64,000 bases of DNA from Acidobacteriota bacterium (GTDB lineage: Bacteria; Acidobacteriota; UBA6911; RPQK01; JAJDTT01): NCBI GenBank assembly GCA_022827025.1, contig JAJDTT010000075.1, positions 19,366-83,365 of the forward strand, in the 5' to 3' direction. Position 1 is the stretch's first letter. Every line of letters begins with the position of its first letter. Shown here one piece after another: positions 35,535 to 45,253 of the stretch. The translations under genes and the position numbers were made by a program. The notes under the pieces are model-generated. The model did no database searches and was not told the DNA's origin. It saw only the letters and a program-made list of their open reading frames with translations.

Positions 35535-38500
35535 TCACTCCCGGGTAATGGTTTCGTCCAGGTTCAGAATGCTGCCGGTCACGGTGGTCCAGGCGGCCAG
35601 TTCCACCGGGTCCAGGCTCGGATCGAACGGGGATTCGCCCACCTCGATCAGACGCCGGGCCGCGTCGGGATCCGACCGGTAGTAGCTTCGCTGTTGTTGG
35701 AGGATCCGGTTCAGGATCGGGGCCTCCCTGGAGTCGGGCGCCCGTCCAGTAGCCAGACGGAAAGCGACGCCGATCCGATCCTCCGTGTCCGACGCCGTCT
35801 CTTTCAAAGTGCGTTGGGCCAGGGATCGGGCCGCCTCCACGTAAGTCGGGTCGTTCAGCAGGATCAGCGCCTGCAGCGGAGTGTTGGTCCGCGGCCGCCG
35901 CATGGTGCAGGTTTCCCGGTCGGGGGCGTCGAATGCCATCAACGTGGGCGGAGGAATCGTCCGCTTCCAGAAGGTATAGAGGCCACGGCGGTAGAGGTCC
36001 GCTCCCTCTCCCTGGACGTACTCCTGGGCCGTGTACTTCTCGCCGTAGGCCATCTCCTTCCACAGCCCGGGCGGCTGGTAGGGATAGACGCTGGGTCCAC
36101 CGACCGTGTTCACCAGCAGGCCGCTGATCCCCAGCGCGTTGTCACGAACCAGTTCGGCCGGCAGCCGGAATCGGGAGGCCCGCGCCAGCAACCGGTTTTC
36201 CGGGTCCCTCTCCAGGAGCTCCGGCGTGACGCGGGAACTCTGGCGGTAGGTGGCGGACGTGACCAGGAGCCGCTGCAGACCCTTCACGTCCCATCCCGAG
36301 CCCACGAACTCGGTGGACAGCCAGTCCAGAAGTTCCGGATGGCTTGGCTGATCTCCCTGGGAGCCGAAGTTCTCCGCCGACTTCACGAAGCCGTTGCCGT
36401 AATACATCTGCCAGAACCGGTTCACCGTGACCCGGGCGGTCAACGGGTGGTCCGGGTCGACCAGCCACCGGGCCAGGCCCAGGCGGTTGGGAGGCGCATT
36501 CTGCGGGAACGGCGGCAGCGCCGCCGGGACCCCCGGCTCCACCTTTTCTCCCCGGTTGCGGTAGTCACCCCGATCCAGGAGCATCGTGTCCCGCGGCTCA
36601 TCCATCTCCTCCATCACCATGATGGTGGGAACGGCCGCCTGCAGCTTCTGCTCGTCTCTGCGAAGCACCTCCTGTTCCCGGTGCAGTTCGCGATAGAGGG
36701 CGGGAGCGCCTCTTTCCAGGTAAAACCGGAGCAGGTCCTCCTGCTTCTGTTCGGTCCGATCCTCTTCCGTTTCCCGCAGGATGGCCCGGATGGGATGGTG
36801 GACGGCCAACTGCTCCACTTCTTCCGCCGCCAGGGTCCGATCGTAGATGCGCACCTCGTCCATCTGGCCGTCGAACATCCCCTTGGCGTGGCGCCGGCCC
36901 AGCAGCAGCGGCCGTTCGGTCCGGATGGAGCCGGTCAGGCTGTCGTGCATGACCTCCATTTCCTGAAGCTTGCCGTCCAGGTAGAGAGCCACGCCGGAGG
37001 CTTTTCCGGAACCGTCGTAGGTGAGAGCCAGGTGATGCCACTCGTTCAGGGACACCGGGGCACGCGAGCGGACCTTGATGGCGTCATCAGGCCAGGCATG
37101 AACCAAGTGCGCCATGAGCAGGGGACCGCTGTATTTGGGCCCGTCATGCTCCTTGAAGTCCCCCACGAAGAGGTCGTAGCCGCGAAGGCCGTCCAGATCG
37201 TCCATGCGGGCGACGACGGCCTGGTCCCCCTCGTTCCTGAGGCGGACCCAGGCCAGCAGAGAGAAGGCGTCGGTCCGGTCGAACCCGGCCAGGTCGCCCA
37301 GGTCCACGTGGCTCCGGATGGTGAATTTGAAAGCGCCGCCGACCTTGCCCTCGGTGGGCGCCAGTTCCTCGCCTCTCGGCTTCCCGTGGCGGTAATGGCC
37401 GCTGGTGTCCGAGGTGTGGTGATCCAATTCGTAGTGGGCCAGGAGGCCCTGGCGGGAACTCTCGGAGAGGTTGGCCAAGGTGGGCGCCTCCCACTCCCGC
37501 ACCAGCGACTTCAGGCGGCTCTCCGGCATCTGTTTCTCGATGGCGTCCAGTCTCTCCCGCAGCTCCCGCAGGCGTGTCGCCTGGCCGAGAGAGGGCATTT
37601 CCATGACCGGCGCCGCGTTGCCTTTTCGTCCGTCCAGGCCCTTTTCGGGGATGGTGTTGAAGAAGGCCGAAAAGCGGTAGAACTCCCGCTGCCCAATGGG
37701 GTCGTACTTGTGGTCGTGGCAGCGGGCGCACCCCATGGTCAGGCCCATCCAGACCGTCGACGTGGTGTTGACCCGGTCGACCACGTACTCCAACTGGTAC
37801 TCCTCGGGAATGGCGCCTCCCTCGAAGTTGATCATGTGGTTGCGGTTGAATCCGGTGGCCAGCTTCTGTCGGGACGTGGCGCCGGGGAGCAGGTCGCCGG
37901 CCAGTTGCTCGATGGTGAACTCGTCGAAGGGCTGGTTCCGGTTGAAGGAATCGATGACCCAGTCCCGCCAGAGCCACATGTCCCGGTGGCTGTCGATGTG
38001 GTAGCCGTGGGTGTCCGCGTAGCGGCTGGCGTCGAGCCATTCCAGGGCCATCCGCTCACCGTAGTGCCGGGAGGCGAGGAGCCGTTCCACCACCTTTTCG
38101 TAGGCCCCGGGGCCGCGGTCCGCCAGGAAGGCGTCCACCTCTTCCGGTGTGGGCGGCAGTCCGGTCAGATCCAGGGTCACCCGGCGGATCAGGGTGACGC
38201 GATCCGCTTCCGGTGAAGGTTCGAATCCCTCGCTCTCGAGGCGGGCCAGGATGAACCGGTCGACGGGATTGCGGACCCAGGAGACGCGCTTCACCCGCGG
38301 GAGGGAGGGCCGCCGCGGCTTGACGAAGGCCCAGTGGTCCCTGGCCTCGGCGCCTTCGCTGATCCAGCGGCGAATGAGGTCGATCTGGCTCTGGTTCAGC
38401 TTCCGGTCGAAACCGGGCGGCGGCATCCGCGCCGCCTCGTGCTCCGCCGAAATCCTCTGGTAAAGGCGGCTCGAATCCGGGTCTTCCGGAGTGACGATCC

Positions 38501-38759
38501 TGTATCCGTCCCGGTCTTGGAACAGCTCGTCCTTTGAATCGAGGCGCAGGCCCGCCTGCCTCACCCTTTCGTCCGGACCGTGGCAGGCGAAACAGTGGTC
38601 CGAGAGGATGGGGCGTATCTGGCGGTTATAGTCGACGGCGCCGGCCGCTGGCTCGGCGTGAACCGGTGACGGAATTGCACCGGAGGCGAGCAATCCTGCC
38701 AGAACCACGGTTCTCGCCGTCCGTTTCGCAATTCCGTTCGTCACGTCTGGTCGACTCAT
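35535..38759 (-). CDS. PSCyt1-DUF1549-LamG-DUF1553 planctomycete-type cytochrome protein
   Basis: The 1074-residue exported protein has a signal peptide (ARTVVLAGLLASGAIP). A PSCyt1 domain follows with the heme-binding motif CFACH at 56-60. DUF1549 carries LTGLPPTPEEVDAFLADRG and a second heme-like CARCHDHKYDP. A LamG/concanavalin-type insertion (about 430-620, ending HHLALTYDGSGK and VALYLDGKLQEM) precedes DUF1553 (LARWLVDPDHPLTARVTVNR, RRPRTNTPLQALILLNDP). The function is not established; extracellular redox of polymers is a common proposal. It starts divergently from the TonB receptor gene and lies 5 bases upstream of the DUF1501 gene. Confidence 0.94.
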   Translation of the reverse strand: MSRPDVTNGIAKRTARTVVLAGLLASGAIPSPVHAEPAAGAVDYNRQIRPILSDHCFACHGPDERVRQAGLRLDSKDELFQDRDGYRIVTPEDPDSSRLYQRISAEHEAARMPPPGFDRKLNQSQIDLIRRWISEGAEARDHWAFVKPRRPSLPRVKRVSWVRNPVDRFILARLESEGFEPSPEADRVTLIRRVTLDLTGLPPTPEEVDAFLADRGPGAYEKVVERLLASRHYGERMALEWLDASRYADTHGYHIDSHRDMWLWRDWVIDSFNRNQPFDEFTIEQLAGDLLPGATSRQKLATGFNRNHMINFEGGAIPEEYQLEYVVDRVNTTSTVWMGLTMGCARCHDHKYDPIGQREFYRFSAFFNTIPEKGLDGRKGNAAPVMEMPSLGQATRLRELRERLDAIEKQMPESRLKSLVREWEAPTLANLSESSRQGLLAHYELDHHTSDTSGHYRHGKPRGEELAPTEGKVGGAFKFTIRSHVDLGDLAGFDRTDAFSLLAWVRLRNEGDQAVVARMDDLDGLRGYDLFVGDFKEHDGPKYSGPLLMAHLVHAWPDDAIKVRSRAPVSLNEWHHLALTYDGSGKASGVALYLDGKLQEMEVMHDSLTGSIRTERPLLLGRRHAKGMFDGQMDEVRIYDRTLAAEEVEQLAVHHPIRAILRETEEDRTEQKQEDLLRFYLERGAPALYRELHREQEVLRRDEQKLQAAVPTIMVMEEMDEPRDTMLLDRGDYRNRGEKVEPGVPAALPPFPQNAPPNRLGLARWLVDPDHPLTARVTVNRFWQMYYGNGFVKSAENFGSQGDQPSHPELLDWLSTEFVGSGWDVKGLQRLLVTSATYRQSSRVTPELLERDPENRLLARASRFRLPAELVRDNALGISGLLVNTVGGPSVYPYQPPGLWKEMAYGEKYTAQEYVQGEGADLYRRGLYTFWKRTIPPPTLMAFDAPDRETCTMRRPRTNTPLQALILLNDPTYVEAARSLAQRTLKETASDTEDRIGVAFRLATGRAPDSREAPILNRILQQQRSYYRSDPDAARRLIEVGESPFDPSLDPVELAAWTTVTGSILNLDETITRE

Positions 38760-39004
38760 GAAACTCACGCCCGAGTGTAGCCCAAATGGGTCCGATCCGC
38801 TTCGGACAGCGCCCTGTCGGGCCGCGTGGAGAGTGTACGCTCGGCGAAGACCACGCGGCAACCTGCGGATACACTGAGATTTCAAACGTTCTTCACGGCT
38901 CCTTAAATCACGCAACTTACGCTCTGGACGGTTCTTCACCAGGTCGAGGGAGGAGAACTGCGCATGGCCGGATGCGCAAGAACCGATCGGCCGGAGAGGG
39001 ACAA

Positions 39005-41833
39005 ATGCGCATGCAAACCAAAAGTAAGAGCCTGTCCGCAACGTGGTCGTTCTGCCTGATGGCCACGCTGTCATTTTCCCAGCTCCAACCGTTGGCCGCG
39101 GCGGAGAGCGAAGCCGCCGAGCCCGGCCACGTGTCCGGCATCGGCACTCTTTCGGGCTTCGTGGTCAACGTGGCCAACGGAACCTTCCTCAACGGGGTGG
39201 CGGTCCGAACCCGTCCCTCGGCCGGTCAGGCGGTTTCGAACCTGGACGGCATCTTCCATATGGACGTCCCCGCCGGAACCTACGAGCTGGAGGTCCGGAA
39301 GGAGGGTTACGTCCCCCAAATCATCCGCGGAATAAATGTGGCCGTGGGCGAGACGGCCTTCCAGGATGTGGCCCTGAATCCGATGGGCGGCGTGAATCTG
39401 GGCGAGGTCACCGTGGTGGCCGAGGCCGACCAGGCCTCCGAAGCCGCTCTGCTGGTGGAACGGAAGACGGCCCCCACCGTGAGCGACGCCATCGGCGCGC
39501 AGGAGATGTCCCGGATGGTGGGTTCCGACGCCGGCGACGTGATGCAGCGGGTCACGGGGGTCTCCATCGTGGACAGCAAGTACGTCTATATCCGCGGCCT
39601 GGGGGAGCGCTACAGCTCCACCATGCTCAATGGCGCGGTGGTCCCCTCCACCCGTCCGGACAAGAAGGTGGTCCCCATGGACCTCTTTCCCGCCGCCTTG
39701 ATGCAGAACATCCGCACCGAGAAGTCCTACACCCCCGACCAGCCGGGGGAGTTCTCCGGCGGCCTGGTGAAGATGAACACGGTGGACTTTCCCCGCAGTC
39801 CCATTCTCAAGCTCAGCTACGGGACCAGCTTCGGCAGCACCACCACCTTCAAGGACTTCGCCGACTACCCGGGCGGCAGCCGGGACTGGCTCGGATTCGA
39901 CGACGGGACCCGGTCGCTTCCCGGCGGAATCCCCAACGAGAGACTGACGCGCCGCGGACGCTTTTCCACCACCGGGTTCACGTCAGACGAGCTGCAGGGT
40001 TTCGGCCGGTCCTTCAGCAACGTCTGGACGCCTGGCGGTGGCCAGAACGCGTTTCCCAACCAGAGTTTCAATTTCATGGCCGGCAACACCTTCGGCAAGC
40101 TGGGCGTGGTCCTGGCCCTCTCCCACGGCAACAAGTGGCACCGCCAGGAGGAGGTCCGGAACTATTACCGGTCGGCGGGTGAAGGAGAACTCTCCCCCCT
40201 GCGTGAGTACGAGATGGACTACAACACCCGTTCCATTCTCACCGGGATCACGGCCAACTTCGCCTACGAGCTCACCGACAACAACCGGATCCGGTTTCAG
40301 AACTTCTTCAGCAAGGACACCAGCGACGAGTCCAGATTCTTCGAGGGTTTCGATTCGGACGGACAGCAGAGGGTGCGTAACCAGCGGATCCGCATGATCG
40401 AGGAGGACGTGGGCTCCACCAAGGTCTCGGGCGAGCACTATCTGACCGCGCTGGGCAACAGTTTCCTGACCTGGCGGCTGTCCTACTCCCTCTCCAGCCT
40501 GGACGAACCGGATCTGAGAGAGGCCCTCTACGAAGAGCGGAACAACCGCTTCCTGCTGGCCGACGAAAGCCAGAGCGGCTTCCGGCTCTTCAACGACTTG
40601 GACGAAGACATCTGGGAGCCGGGTCTCGACTGGACCACCTATTTCAGCCGCGGCATCGTGAACAGCTCCATCAAGGTCGGAGCGTCCTACCGTTCGCGCC
40701 AGCGGGACTTCCTCTCGCGGCGGTTCCGATTCGTTCCCCTCCGGACGGCCGGGATCGATCTGTCCCAGCCGCCGGAGCGGATCTTCGCGGCCGATAACAT
40801 CAATCCCAGCGCCTTCGAGCTACGGGAGGAGACTCGTCCCACCGACACCTACGACGCCAAGCAGTTGACCCGGGCCGGTTACGCCATGCTGGACCTGTCC
40901 ATCGACAAGTGGCGGTTCATCGGCGGCGCGCGGGTGGAGGCCGACTCCCAACGGGTGGAGACCTTCGATCCCTTTGACCGGACGGCCCCGACGGGTGTCT
41001 CGACGCGCCTCGACAACACGGACCTGCTCCCCGCCTTCTCCGTGGTGTACCGCCTCGACAACGACATGAATCTGCGGGGCGGCTACGGAAAAACCCTGAA
41101 CCGTCCCGAGTTTCGCGAACTGTCTCCCTTCGAGTTCACCGACGTGGTGGGAGGGCGAGCCGTGGTCGGAAACCCTGAACTGGTCCGCGCCCGGATCCAG
41201 AACTGGGACGTCCGGTGGGAGTGGTTCATGAGTTCCACCGAACTGCTCTCTGCCAGTTTCTTCTTCAAGGACTTCGAGAACCCCATTGAGAGAGAGATCC
41301 AGCTGACCGCTCAGCTCAGGACCTCCTACATCAATGCCCAAGGCGCCAAGAACCTGGGGATGGAGCTGGAGACGCGCAAGAACCTGGGCGGCCTCTCGTC
41401 GTCGCTCCAGAACTTCTTCGTCTCGGCCAACTACACCCTGGTCGACTCGTCGGTGGAGATCTCCCGGGAGCAGGCTCCGTTGCTCACCAACTTGAATCGG
41501 GCGCTGGAAGGACAGTCCCGGCACGTCTTCAACGGGGTCCTTCAGTATGAGCATCCGACCCGCGGCTCGATGGCCCGGCTGCTCTACAACTACCAGGGGC
41601 AGCGGATCTCGGATGTCGGCGCTCAGGGCTTGCCTGACGTGGTTCAGGTGGGAGTCCCCCGCATGGACGCCGTCTTCATCCAACCTTTGGGCAAGAGCTG
41701 GAGGCTCAAGCTCAGCGCCGAAAACCTCTTGGACCACCAGTACGAGTTCCTGCAGGGGGACCGGATTCAGCGCTCATACCGGGTCGGACGGAGCTTCTCC
41801 GTCAGTATTTCCAAGACCTTCTTCAGAGAGTAG
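39005..41833 (+). CDS. TonB-dependent outer-membrane receptor with carboxypeptidase-regulatory-like domain
   Basis: A 942-residue receptor. After a signal peptide (about 1-32) comes a regulatory-like beta domain (LSGFVVNVANGTFLNGVAV, PAGTYELEVRKEGYVP). The plug follows (GDVMQRVTGVSIVDSKYVYI, RGLGERYSSTMLNGAVVPST). The rest is a 22-strand-type barrel ending in FSVSISKTFFRE. GGAGAGGG lies just before the ATG at 39005; another ATG at 39011 is possible. The ligand is unknown. Immediate neighbours downstream encode a beta-helix protein and two exported proteins, suggesting one uptake or surface operon. Energy would come from TonB encoded at 12.6 kb. Confidence 0.94.
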   Translation: MRMQTKSKSLSATWSFCLMATLSFSQLQPLAAAESEAAEPGHVSGIGTLSGFVVNVANGTFLNGVAVRTRPSAGQAVSNLDGIFHMDVPAGTYELEVRKEGYVPQIIRGINVAVGETAFQDVALNPMGGVNLGEVTVVAEADQASEAALLVERKTAPTVSDAIGAQEMSRMVGSDAGDVMQRVTGVSIVDSKYVYIRGLGERYSSTMLNGAVVPSTRPDKKVVPMDLFPAALMQNIRTEKSYTPDQPGEFSGGLVKMNTVDFPRSPILKLSYGTSFGSTTTFKDFADYPGGSRDWLGFDDGTRSLPGGIPNERLTRRGRFSTTGFTSDELQGFGRSFSNVWTPGGGQNAFPNQSFNFMAGNTFGKLGVVLALSHGNKWHRQEEVRNYYRSAGEGELSPLREYEMDYNTRSILTGITANFAYELTDNNRIRFQNFFSKDTSDESRFFEGFDSDGQQRVRNQRIRMIEEDVGSTKVSGEHYLTALGNSFLTWRLSYSLSSLDEPDLREALYEERNNRFLLADESQSGFRLFNDLDEDIWEPGLDWTTYFSRGIVNSSIKVGASYRSRQRDFLSRRFRFVPLRTAGIDLSQPPERIFAADNINPSAFELREETRPTDTYDAKQLTRAGYAMLDLSIDKWRFIGGARVEADSQRVETFDPFDRTAPTGVSTRLDNTDLLPAFSVVYRLDNDMNLRGGYGKTLNRPEFRELSPFEFTDVVGGRAVVGNPELVRARIQNWDVRWEWFMSSTELLSASFFFKDFENPIEREIQLTAQLRTSYINAQGAKNLGMELETRKNLGGLSSSLQNFFVSANYTLVDSSVEISREQAPLLTNLNRALEGQSRHVFNGVLQYEHPTRGSMARLLYNYQGQRISDVGAQGLPDVVQVGVPRMDAVFIQPLGKSWRLKLSAENLLDHQYEFLQGDRIQRSYRVGRSFSVSISKTFFRE

Positions 41834-41875
41834 ACGAATAACCCTGAATCACCTTTAGGAAAGGAGCCTAGACCC

Positions 41876-43702
41876 ATGCGAAGAACCATTGCGGTAATGA
41901 TTCTGTCTCTAATCCCGATCCTGGCGGCCGCCAACCTGGCGGGCGCTTCGCCGGGTGCCGGAGCGGCTGGGGACATCCAGTTCGTGCAAATGATGGATCA
42001 GTCCAGCGGCCCTCATGCCAGCATCTTTCTGCGGACCAACGAAGTCGGCTATCTGGCCCAATCGTCCGATGATCCGCGGAACCGGATCTCGGTGATGGTG
42101 GACATTGATCCCAACGGCCACGAGTACGACAAGACCTTTTTCGTCTTTTTCCTGAACAAAGAGACAGGCGAGTCCCGCTACCTTGATGTGACGGGTGGCC
42201 GACTGCGGGATGCCTCGGACGGCGTCGTTGATTTCGAAGGGAATTCCCCCGGTGACGCCAACGCCTATCCCATTCCGACGCTTGCGGCGCCCCTGAACGC
42301 CCTCGTCGGTCCAACTCCAGCTCCGGTGAGCACTTTGGAGCCCGGTGACCTCGGGGTCGGCCGCTGGGCCGTCGTCTTCGACATTCGGGATGTCACCGGC
42401 ACCCGGATCTTTCAGCGGGCCTATTGGCATTTCGTGATCGCCGAACAGGCAACGCAGCTGCCCGCCGAGATCAACGCCGACATGACGCTTGACTGGGAAA
42501 CCCTCTGGGTTCTGCCGTCCCGGCTCCACAGGGTCGGTGATGGCGCCACCCTGACCATTGAGCCCGGCACAGTGTTGTTGGGAACCGACATCGCGACCCT
42601 GCTGATTGACCGGGGAGGCCGGATCCATGCCGAGGGAACGGCGCTCAGCCCGATCATCATGACCTCCGACGAGAGTGTCGGCTCGCGTCGCGTCCAGGGT
42701 TGGGGCGGCCTGGTGCTCGCCGGCAGAGCTTCCATCAATGGTTGTGAGGGAGGCAATTGTGAAGGAGATGTCGAGGGTGTGAGCAACGCCAAATACGGCG
42801 GCGCCAATGACGCGGATGACAGCGGCGTGCTGAAGTACGTCCGGGTGGAATTCGCAGGAGCAGAGTTCTCTCCCGAAAACGAGCTCAACGGTATCGCCTT
42901 CCACGGTATCGGCGACCAGACCGAAGTCGACTATGTCCAGGTCCATTACAACAAGGATGACGGCATCGAGATGTTCGGGGGGACGGCCAATATCAAGCAC
43001 GCGCTCCTGACGGGAGTTGCCGACGACAGCCTCGATTACACGGAAGGCTGGAGGGGCAGCGCTCAGTTCATCTGCATCCAGCAGGACAAGTCCGATGCCG
43101 ACAACGGTTTCGAGTTCGACAGCAACGGCGACGCCAACGATCTGTTGCCCCGCTCCAATCCCACGATTTCGAATGTGACCCTTGTGGGTGGCAATCCGGG
43201 TGCGGGGAGCGATGAGGAGAGCGACATCGGCATGCTCGTTCGCGAAGGCACGGCGGGCCGGATCTACAACTCCATTGTCATCGGTTTCGGCCGTGAAGCG
43301 GTGGTGATCGATCAGGCGGCCACCACCCGGCAGATCGACAGCGGGGACCTGGTGATCGCCAACAACATCTTTGGGCCGAACCGGACCCGGGACACTCAGC
43401 GGTCTCAGTTCGCGGCCGGCAGTGACGCCGGTGGCTACGGGGTCGATGCCTGGATCCGGGGTGCGTCCCAGATGAATCGCTTTGCCGATTCGGCGAGTGC
43501 GGTGGGCCTGGCCGATCCGTTCAATGCTCTGTCCCCCGACTTCCGACCCATGCCCAACTCCATGGCCCTTGACGTGAACTATGTCAAGACGCTTCCGGAA
43601 AATGGTTTCTTCACGCCGGTGACCTACGCGGGGTGCGTGGGCCCGAACGACGATTGGACCCACAGTTGGAGCACCAGTGAACCGTCACTGGCCTCGAACT
43701 AG
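41876..43702 (+). CDS. Secreted right-handed beta-helix-like protein partner of the TonB receptor
   Basis: A 608-residue exported protein with a signal peptide (TIAVMILSLIPILAAANLAG). The first 200 residues are a beta-rich domain with VDIDPNGHEYDKTFF. Then comes a repeat region of beta-helix type (LTIEPGTVLLGTDIATLLID, GWGGLVLAGRASING, LKYVRVEFAGAEF, VDYVQVHYNKDDGIEMFGG). Two Cys (GCEGGNC) lie in the middle. The pattern is familiar from proteins encoded beside TonB-dependent receptors; the role is unknown, possibly ligand capture at the surface. The start is 43 bases after the receptor stop. Confidence 0.85.
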   Translation: MRRTIAVMILSLIPILAAANLAGASPGAGAAGDIQFVQMMDQSSGPHASIFLRTNEVGYLAQSSDDPRNRISVMVDIDPNGHEYDKTFFVFFLNKETGESRYLDVTGGRLRDASDGVVDFEGNSPGDANAYPIPTLAAPLNALVGPTPAPVSTLEPGDLGVGRWAVVFDIRDVTGTRIFQRAYWHFVIAEQATQLPAEINADMTLDWETLWVLPSRLHRVGDGATLTIEPGTVLLGTDIATLLIDRGGRIHAEGTALSPIIMTSDESVGSRRVQGWGGLVLAGRASINGCEGGNCEGDVEGVSNAKYGGANDADDSGVLKYVRVEFAGAEFSPENELNGIAFHGIGDQTEVDYVQVHYNKDDGIEMFGGTANIKHALLTGVADDSLDYTEGWRGSAQFICIQQDKSDADNGFEFDSNGDANDLLPRSNPTISNVTLVGGNPGAGSDEESDIGMLVREGTAGRIYNSIVIGFGREAVVIDQAATTRQIDSGDLVIANNIFGPNRTRDTQRSQFAAGSDAGGYGVDAWIRGASQMNRFADSASAVGLADPFNALSPDFRPMPNSMALDVNYVKTLPENGFFTPVTYAGCVGPNDDWTHSWSTSEPSLASN

Positions 43703-43722
43703 TCAGCCGGAGGAGTTCAAGG

Positions 43723-43749
43723 CGGGCTCGGCGGTTGTCGCCGGGCCCG
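43723..43749 (+). other. Strong intergenic hairpin
   Basis: An 11-bp stem with one G-U pair (CGGGCTCGGCG against CGCCGGGCCCG) closes a 5-base loop, in the gap after the beta-helix gene. There is no T-run, so it is more likely an mRNA-stabilising or Rho-type element than a classical terminator. Confidence 0.5.
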
Positions 43750-43776
43750 ACGCTCCACGGCGAATCGCGCAACAGA

Positions 43777-44355
43777 ATGAGCGAAATGTCAGACAGGCCA
43801 AAATCCACAAAGAATTCCGTGGCGAGCCCCTGGCTCTTGGGAACAGGAGGCACGGCGGTTATGGCGGCGTCTCTCGCTTTGCTCCTGAGCGGATTCAGCA
43901 GTAGTTCGATGTTGTTCGAAGACGGCGACCTGGAGAGTTCCGCCGTCTCGCCGCAGGCACTGGGAAGCCTCTTGCTGGAGCGGCTTCGTGAGGGGGATTT
44001 CTCGGAAGTCGGCCAACTCGGTCTTTCCAAGGAAGAGTGGATCCGCCATGTCTGGCCGGTGAGTGCGGCGAACAGGCCAGGTTCCAATTTCACGCCCGAT
44101 TTCGTCTGGGGTCTGGACGCCGCCAGGAGCCGGCGGGATCTTTCCGTCACCTTAAGGCGTTACGGTGGAAAGGAATTTCAGTTGATCCGGGTCCGATTCC
44201 GGAAGGGATTTCTGGACCATGAGGGCTTTCGACTGCACCGGGACGCCCGCTTGGAGGTGGGTCTGCCGGATGGCGGCAAACGGGAATTGAAGCTGTTCAG
44301 TTCCGTATTCGAGCGAAACGGGGAGTTCAAGATCTTTAGCTTCAAGACTGATTGA
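43777..44355 (+). CDS. Hypothetical membrane-anchored protein
   Basis: A protein of 192 residues that I do not recognise. One hydrophobic stretch near the N-terminus (about 18-42, SPWLLGTGGTAVMAASLALLLSG) would anchor it. The remainder is a soluble region with alternating charged strands (SVTLRRYGGKEFQLIRVRF, LEVGLPDGGKRELKLFSS). The ATG at 43777 is used; a second at 43786 is equally possible. It lies in the TonB-receptor gene string, between the beta-helix protein and the next exported protein, so an envelope role connected with that operon is likely. Confidence 0.65.
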   Translation: MSEMSDRPKSTKNSVASPWLLGTGGTAVMAASLALLLSGFSSSSMLFEDGDLESSAVSPQALGSLLLERLREGDFSEVGQLGLSKEEWIRHVWPVSAANRPGSNFTPDFVWGLDAARSRRDLSVTLRRYGGKEFQLIRVRFRKGFLDHEGFRLHRDARLEVGLPDGGKRELKLFSSVFERNGEFKIFSFKTD

Positions 44356-44377
44356 TTGAAGTGGGGGAGGAAAAATA

Positions 44378-45136
44378 ATGTCGGGTTTCAGAATTCTAAT
44401 CTTGTCCATTTTCTGCGGGGCGGTCCTGGCACAGGACCAAACCGTATACATTGCCCAGGTGGGTCATGGCGGCGGGTTCGAGACGACCCTCAGTTTTGTC
44501 GGACTCACCAACACGACGACCAACGTCCTGATCGAAACCTTCGACAACGCCGGCGATCCCGCCGCGCTGCTGGACAGGCCTGAGATCGTTACCAACATCG
44601 GCGTTGCTGGAGGTGGTGGCGGAGCGGCCAGCAGTTACGGCATCGAAATTCCCGCCATGGGAACTCGAGAGGTCCAGAGCCTGAATGAAAACCCATCGAG
44701 TCTCGAGGTGGGCTATGCGAAGATCACTTCGGACAGTCCTGTCGGAGTCGAGGCAGTGTTTCGCAATTTCGCGAACGGGGTTCGCGTCACCACCACCAGC
44801 GTCCTGCCCGAAAGTCCGACCAGGGGATTCTCGATATTGGCCTACGGGCAAACCGGGCTGGCGCTCTTGAATCCGCCCGATAACGGAGGGGCTGCGCGGG
44901 TCACGGTGACGCTTTTCGACGGCGCCGGCCAAATGATGGGGGAGAAGACAATCCCCCTGGCCGTCGGCAGCAAAGCGGTGGCCTTCCTCAATCAGGCGCC
45001 TTTTTTCGATTCCAATCTGGTGCCGGCCGATTTCTTCGGTTCCGTCGATATCAACTCGACACGGCCGGTGGTGCCCGTGGTCATCAAGATCGAAGGCAGC
45101 GCGTTGGTCACCCAGACCGTCCAGCCTGCCCGATAG
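44378..45136 (+). CDS. Secreted protein with two beta modules shared with the 970-residue protein
   Basis: The 252-residue protein has a signal peptide (FRILILSIFCGAVLAQ). Two consecutive modules follow: FETTLSFVGLTNTTTNVLIE ... SDSPVGVEAVFR and TGLALLNPPDNGGAARVTVT ... INSTRPVVPVVIKI. The second closely resembles the module TGLVFLNPGSGPAATVKL near the end of the protein at 7512-10424. No catalytic motif is seen. It may be a surface adhesion or matrix module. It ends the TonB-receptor string and is followed by a strong terminator. Confidence 0.75.
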   Translation: MSGFRILILSIFCGAVLAQDQTVYIAQVGHGGGFETTLSFVGLTNTTTNVLIETFDNAGDPAALLDRPEIVTNIGVAGGGGGAASSYGIEIPAMGTREVQSLNENPSSLEVGYAKITSDSPVGVEAVFRNFANGVRVTTTSVLPESPTRGFSILAYGQTGLALLNPPDNGGAARVTVTLFDGAGQMMGEKTIPLAVGSKAVAFLNQAPFFDSNLVPADFFGSVDINSTRPVVPVVIKIEGSALVTQTVQPAR

Positions 45137-45141
45137 AGCAG

Positions 45142-45171
45142 GAGGGGGGACTTTCCTGTCCCCCCCTCTTC
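45142..45171 (+). terminator. Rho-independent terminator of the TonB-receptor gene string
   Basis: An 8-bp G/C stem (GGGGGGAC with GTCCCCCC, loop TTTCCT) is extended imperfectly by GAG/CTC and followed by TCTTCCTC. It lies directly after the stop at 45136. Confidence 0.7.
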
Positions 45172-45253
45172 CTCCGGGAAGTCAGCAACTGCAAAGCCGC
45201 CGCCGGCCCCCCTCGTACTTCGTCACCGGATTGCACCGGACCTGGGCCGGCTC

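Noticed and set aside
34066..36063. Extended DUF1501 protein of 665 residues
   Set aside because: The first 178 residues are an out-of-frame reading of the upstream DUF1553 gene; the twin-arginine leader marks the real start at 35529.
38219..38229. GGTTCGAATCC resembling a tRNA T-arm
   Set aside because: It lies inside the PSCyt1-DUF1549 coding region and no acceptor, D-arm or anticodon arm can be folded around it.
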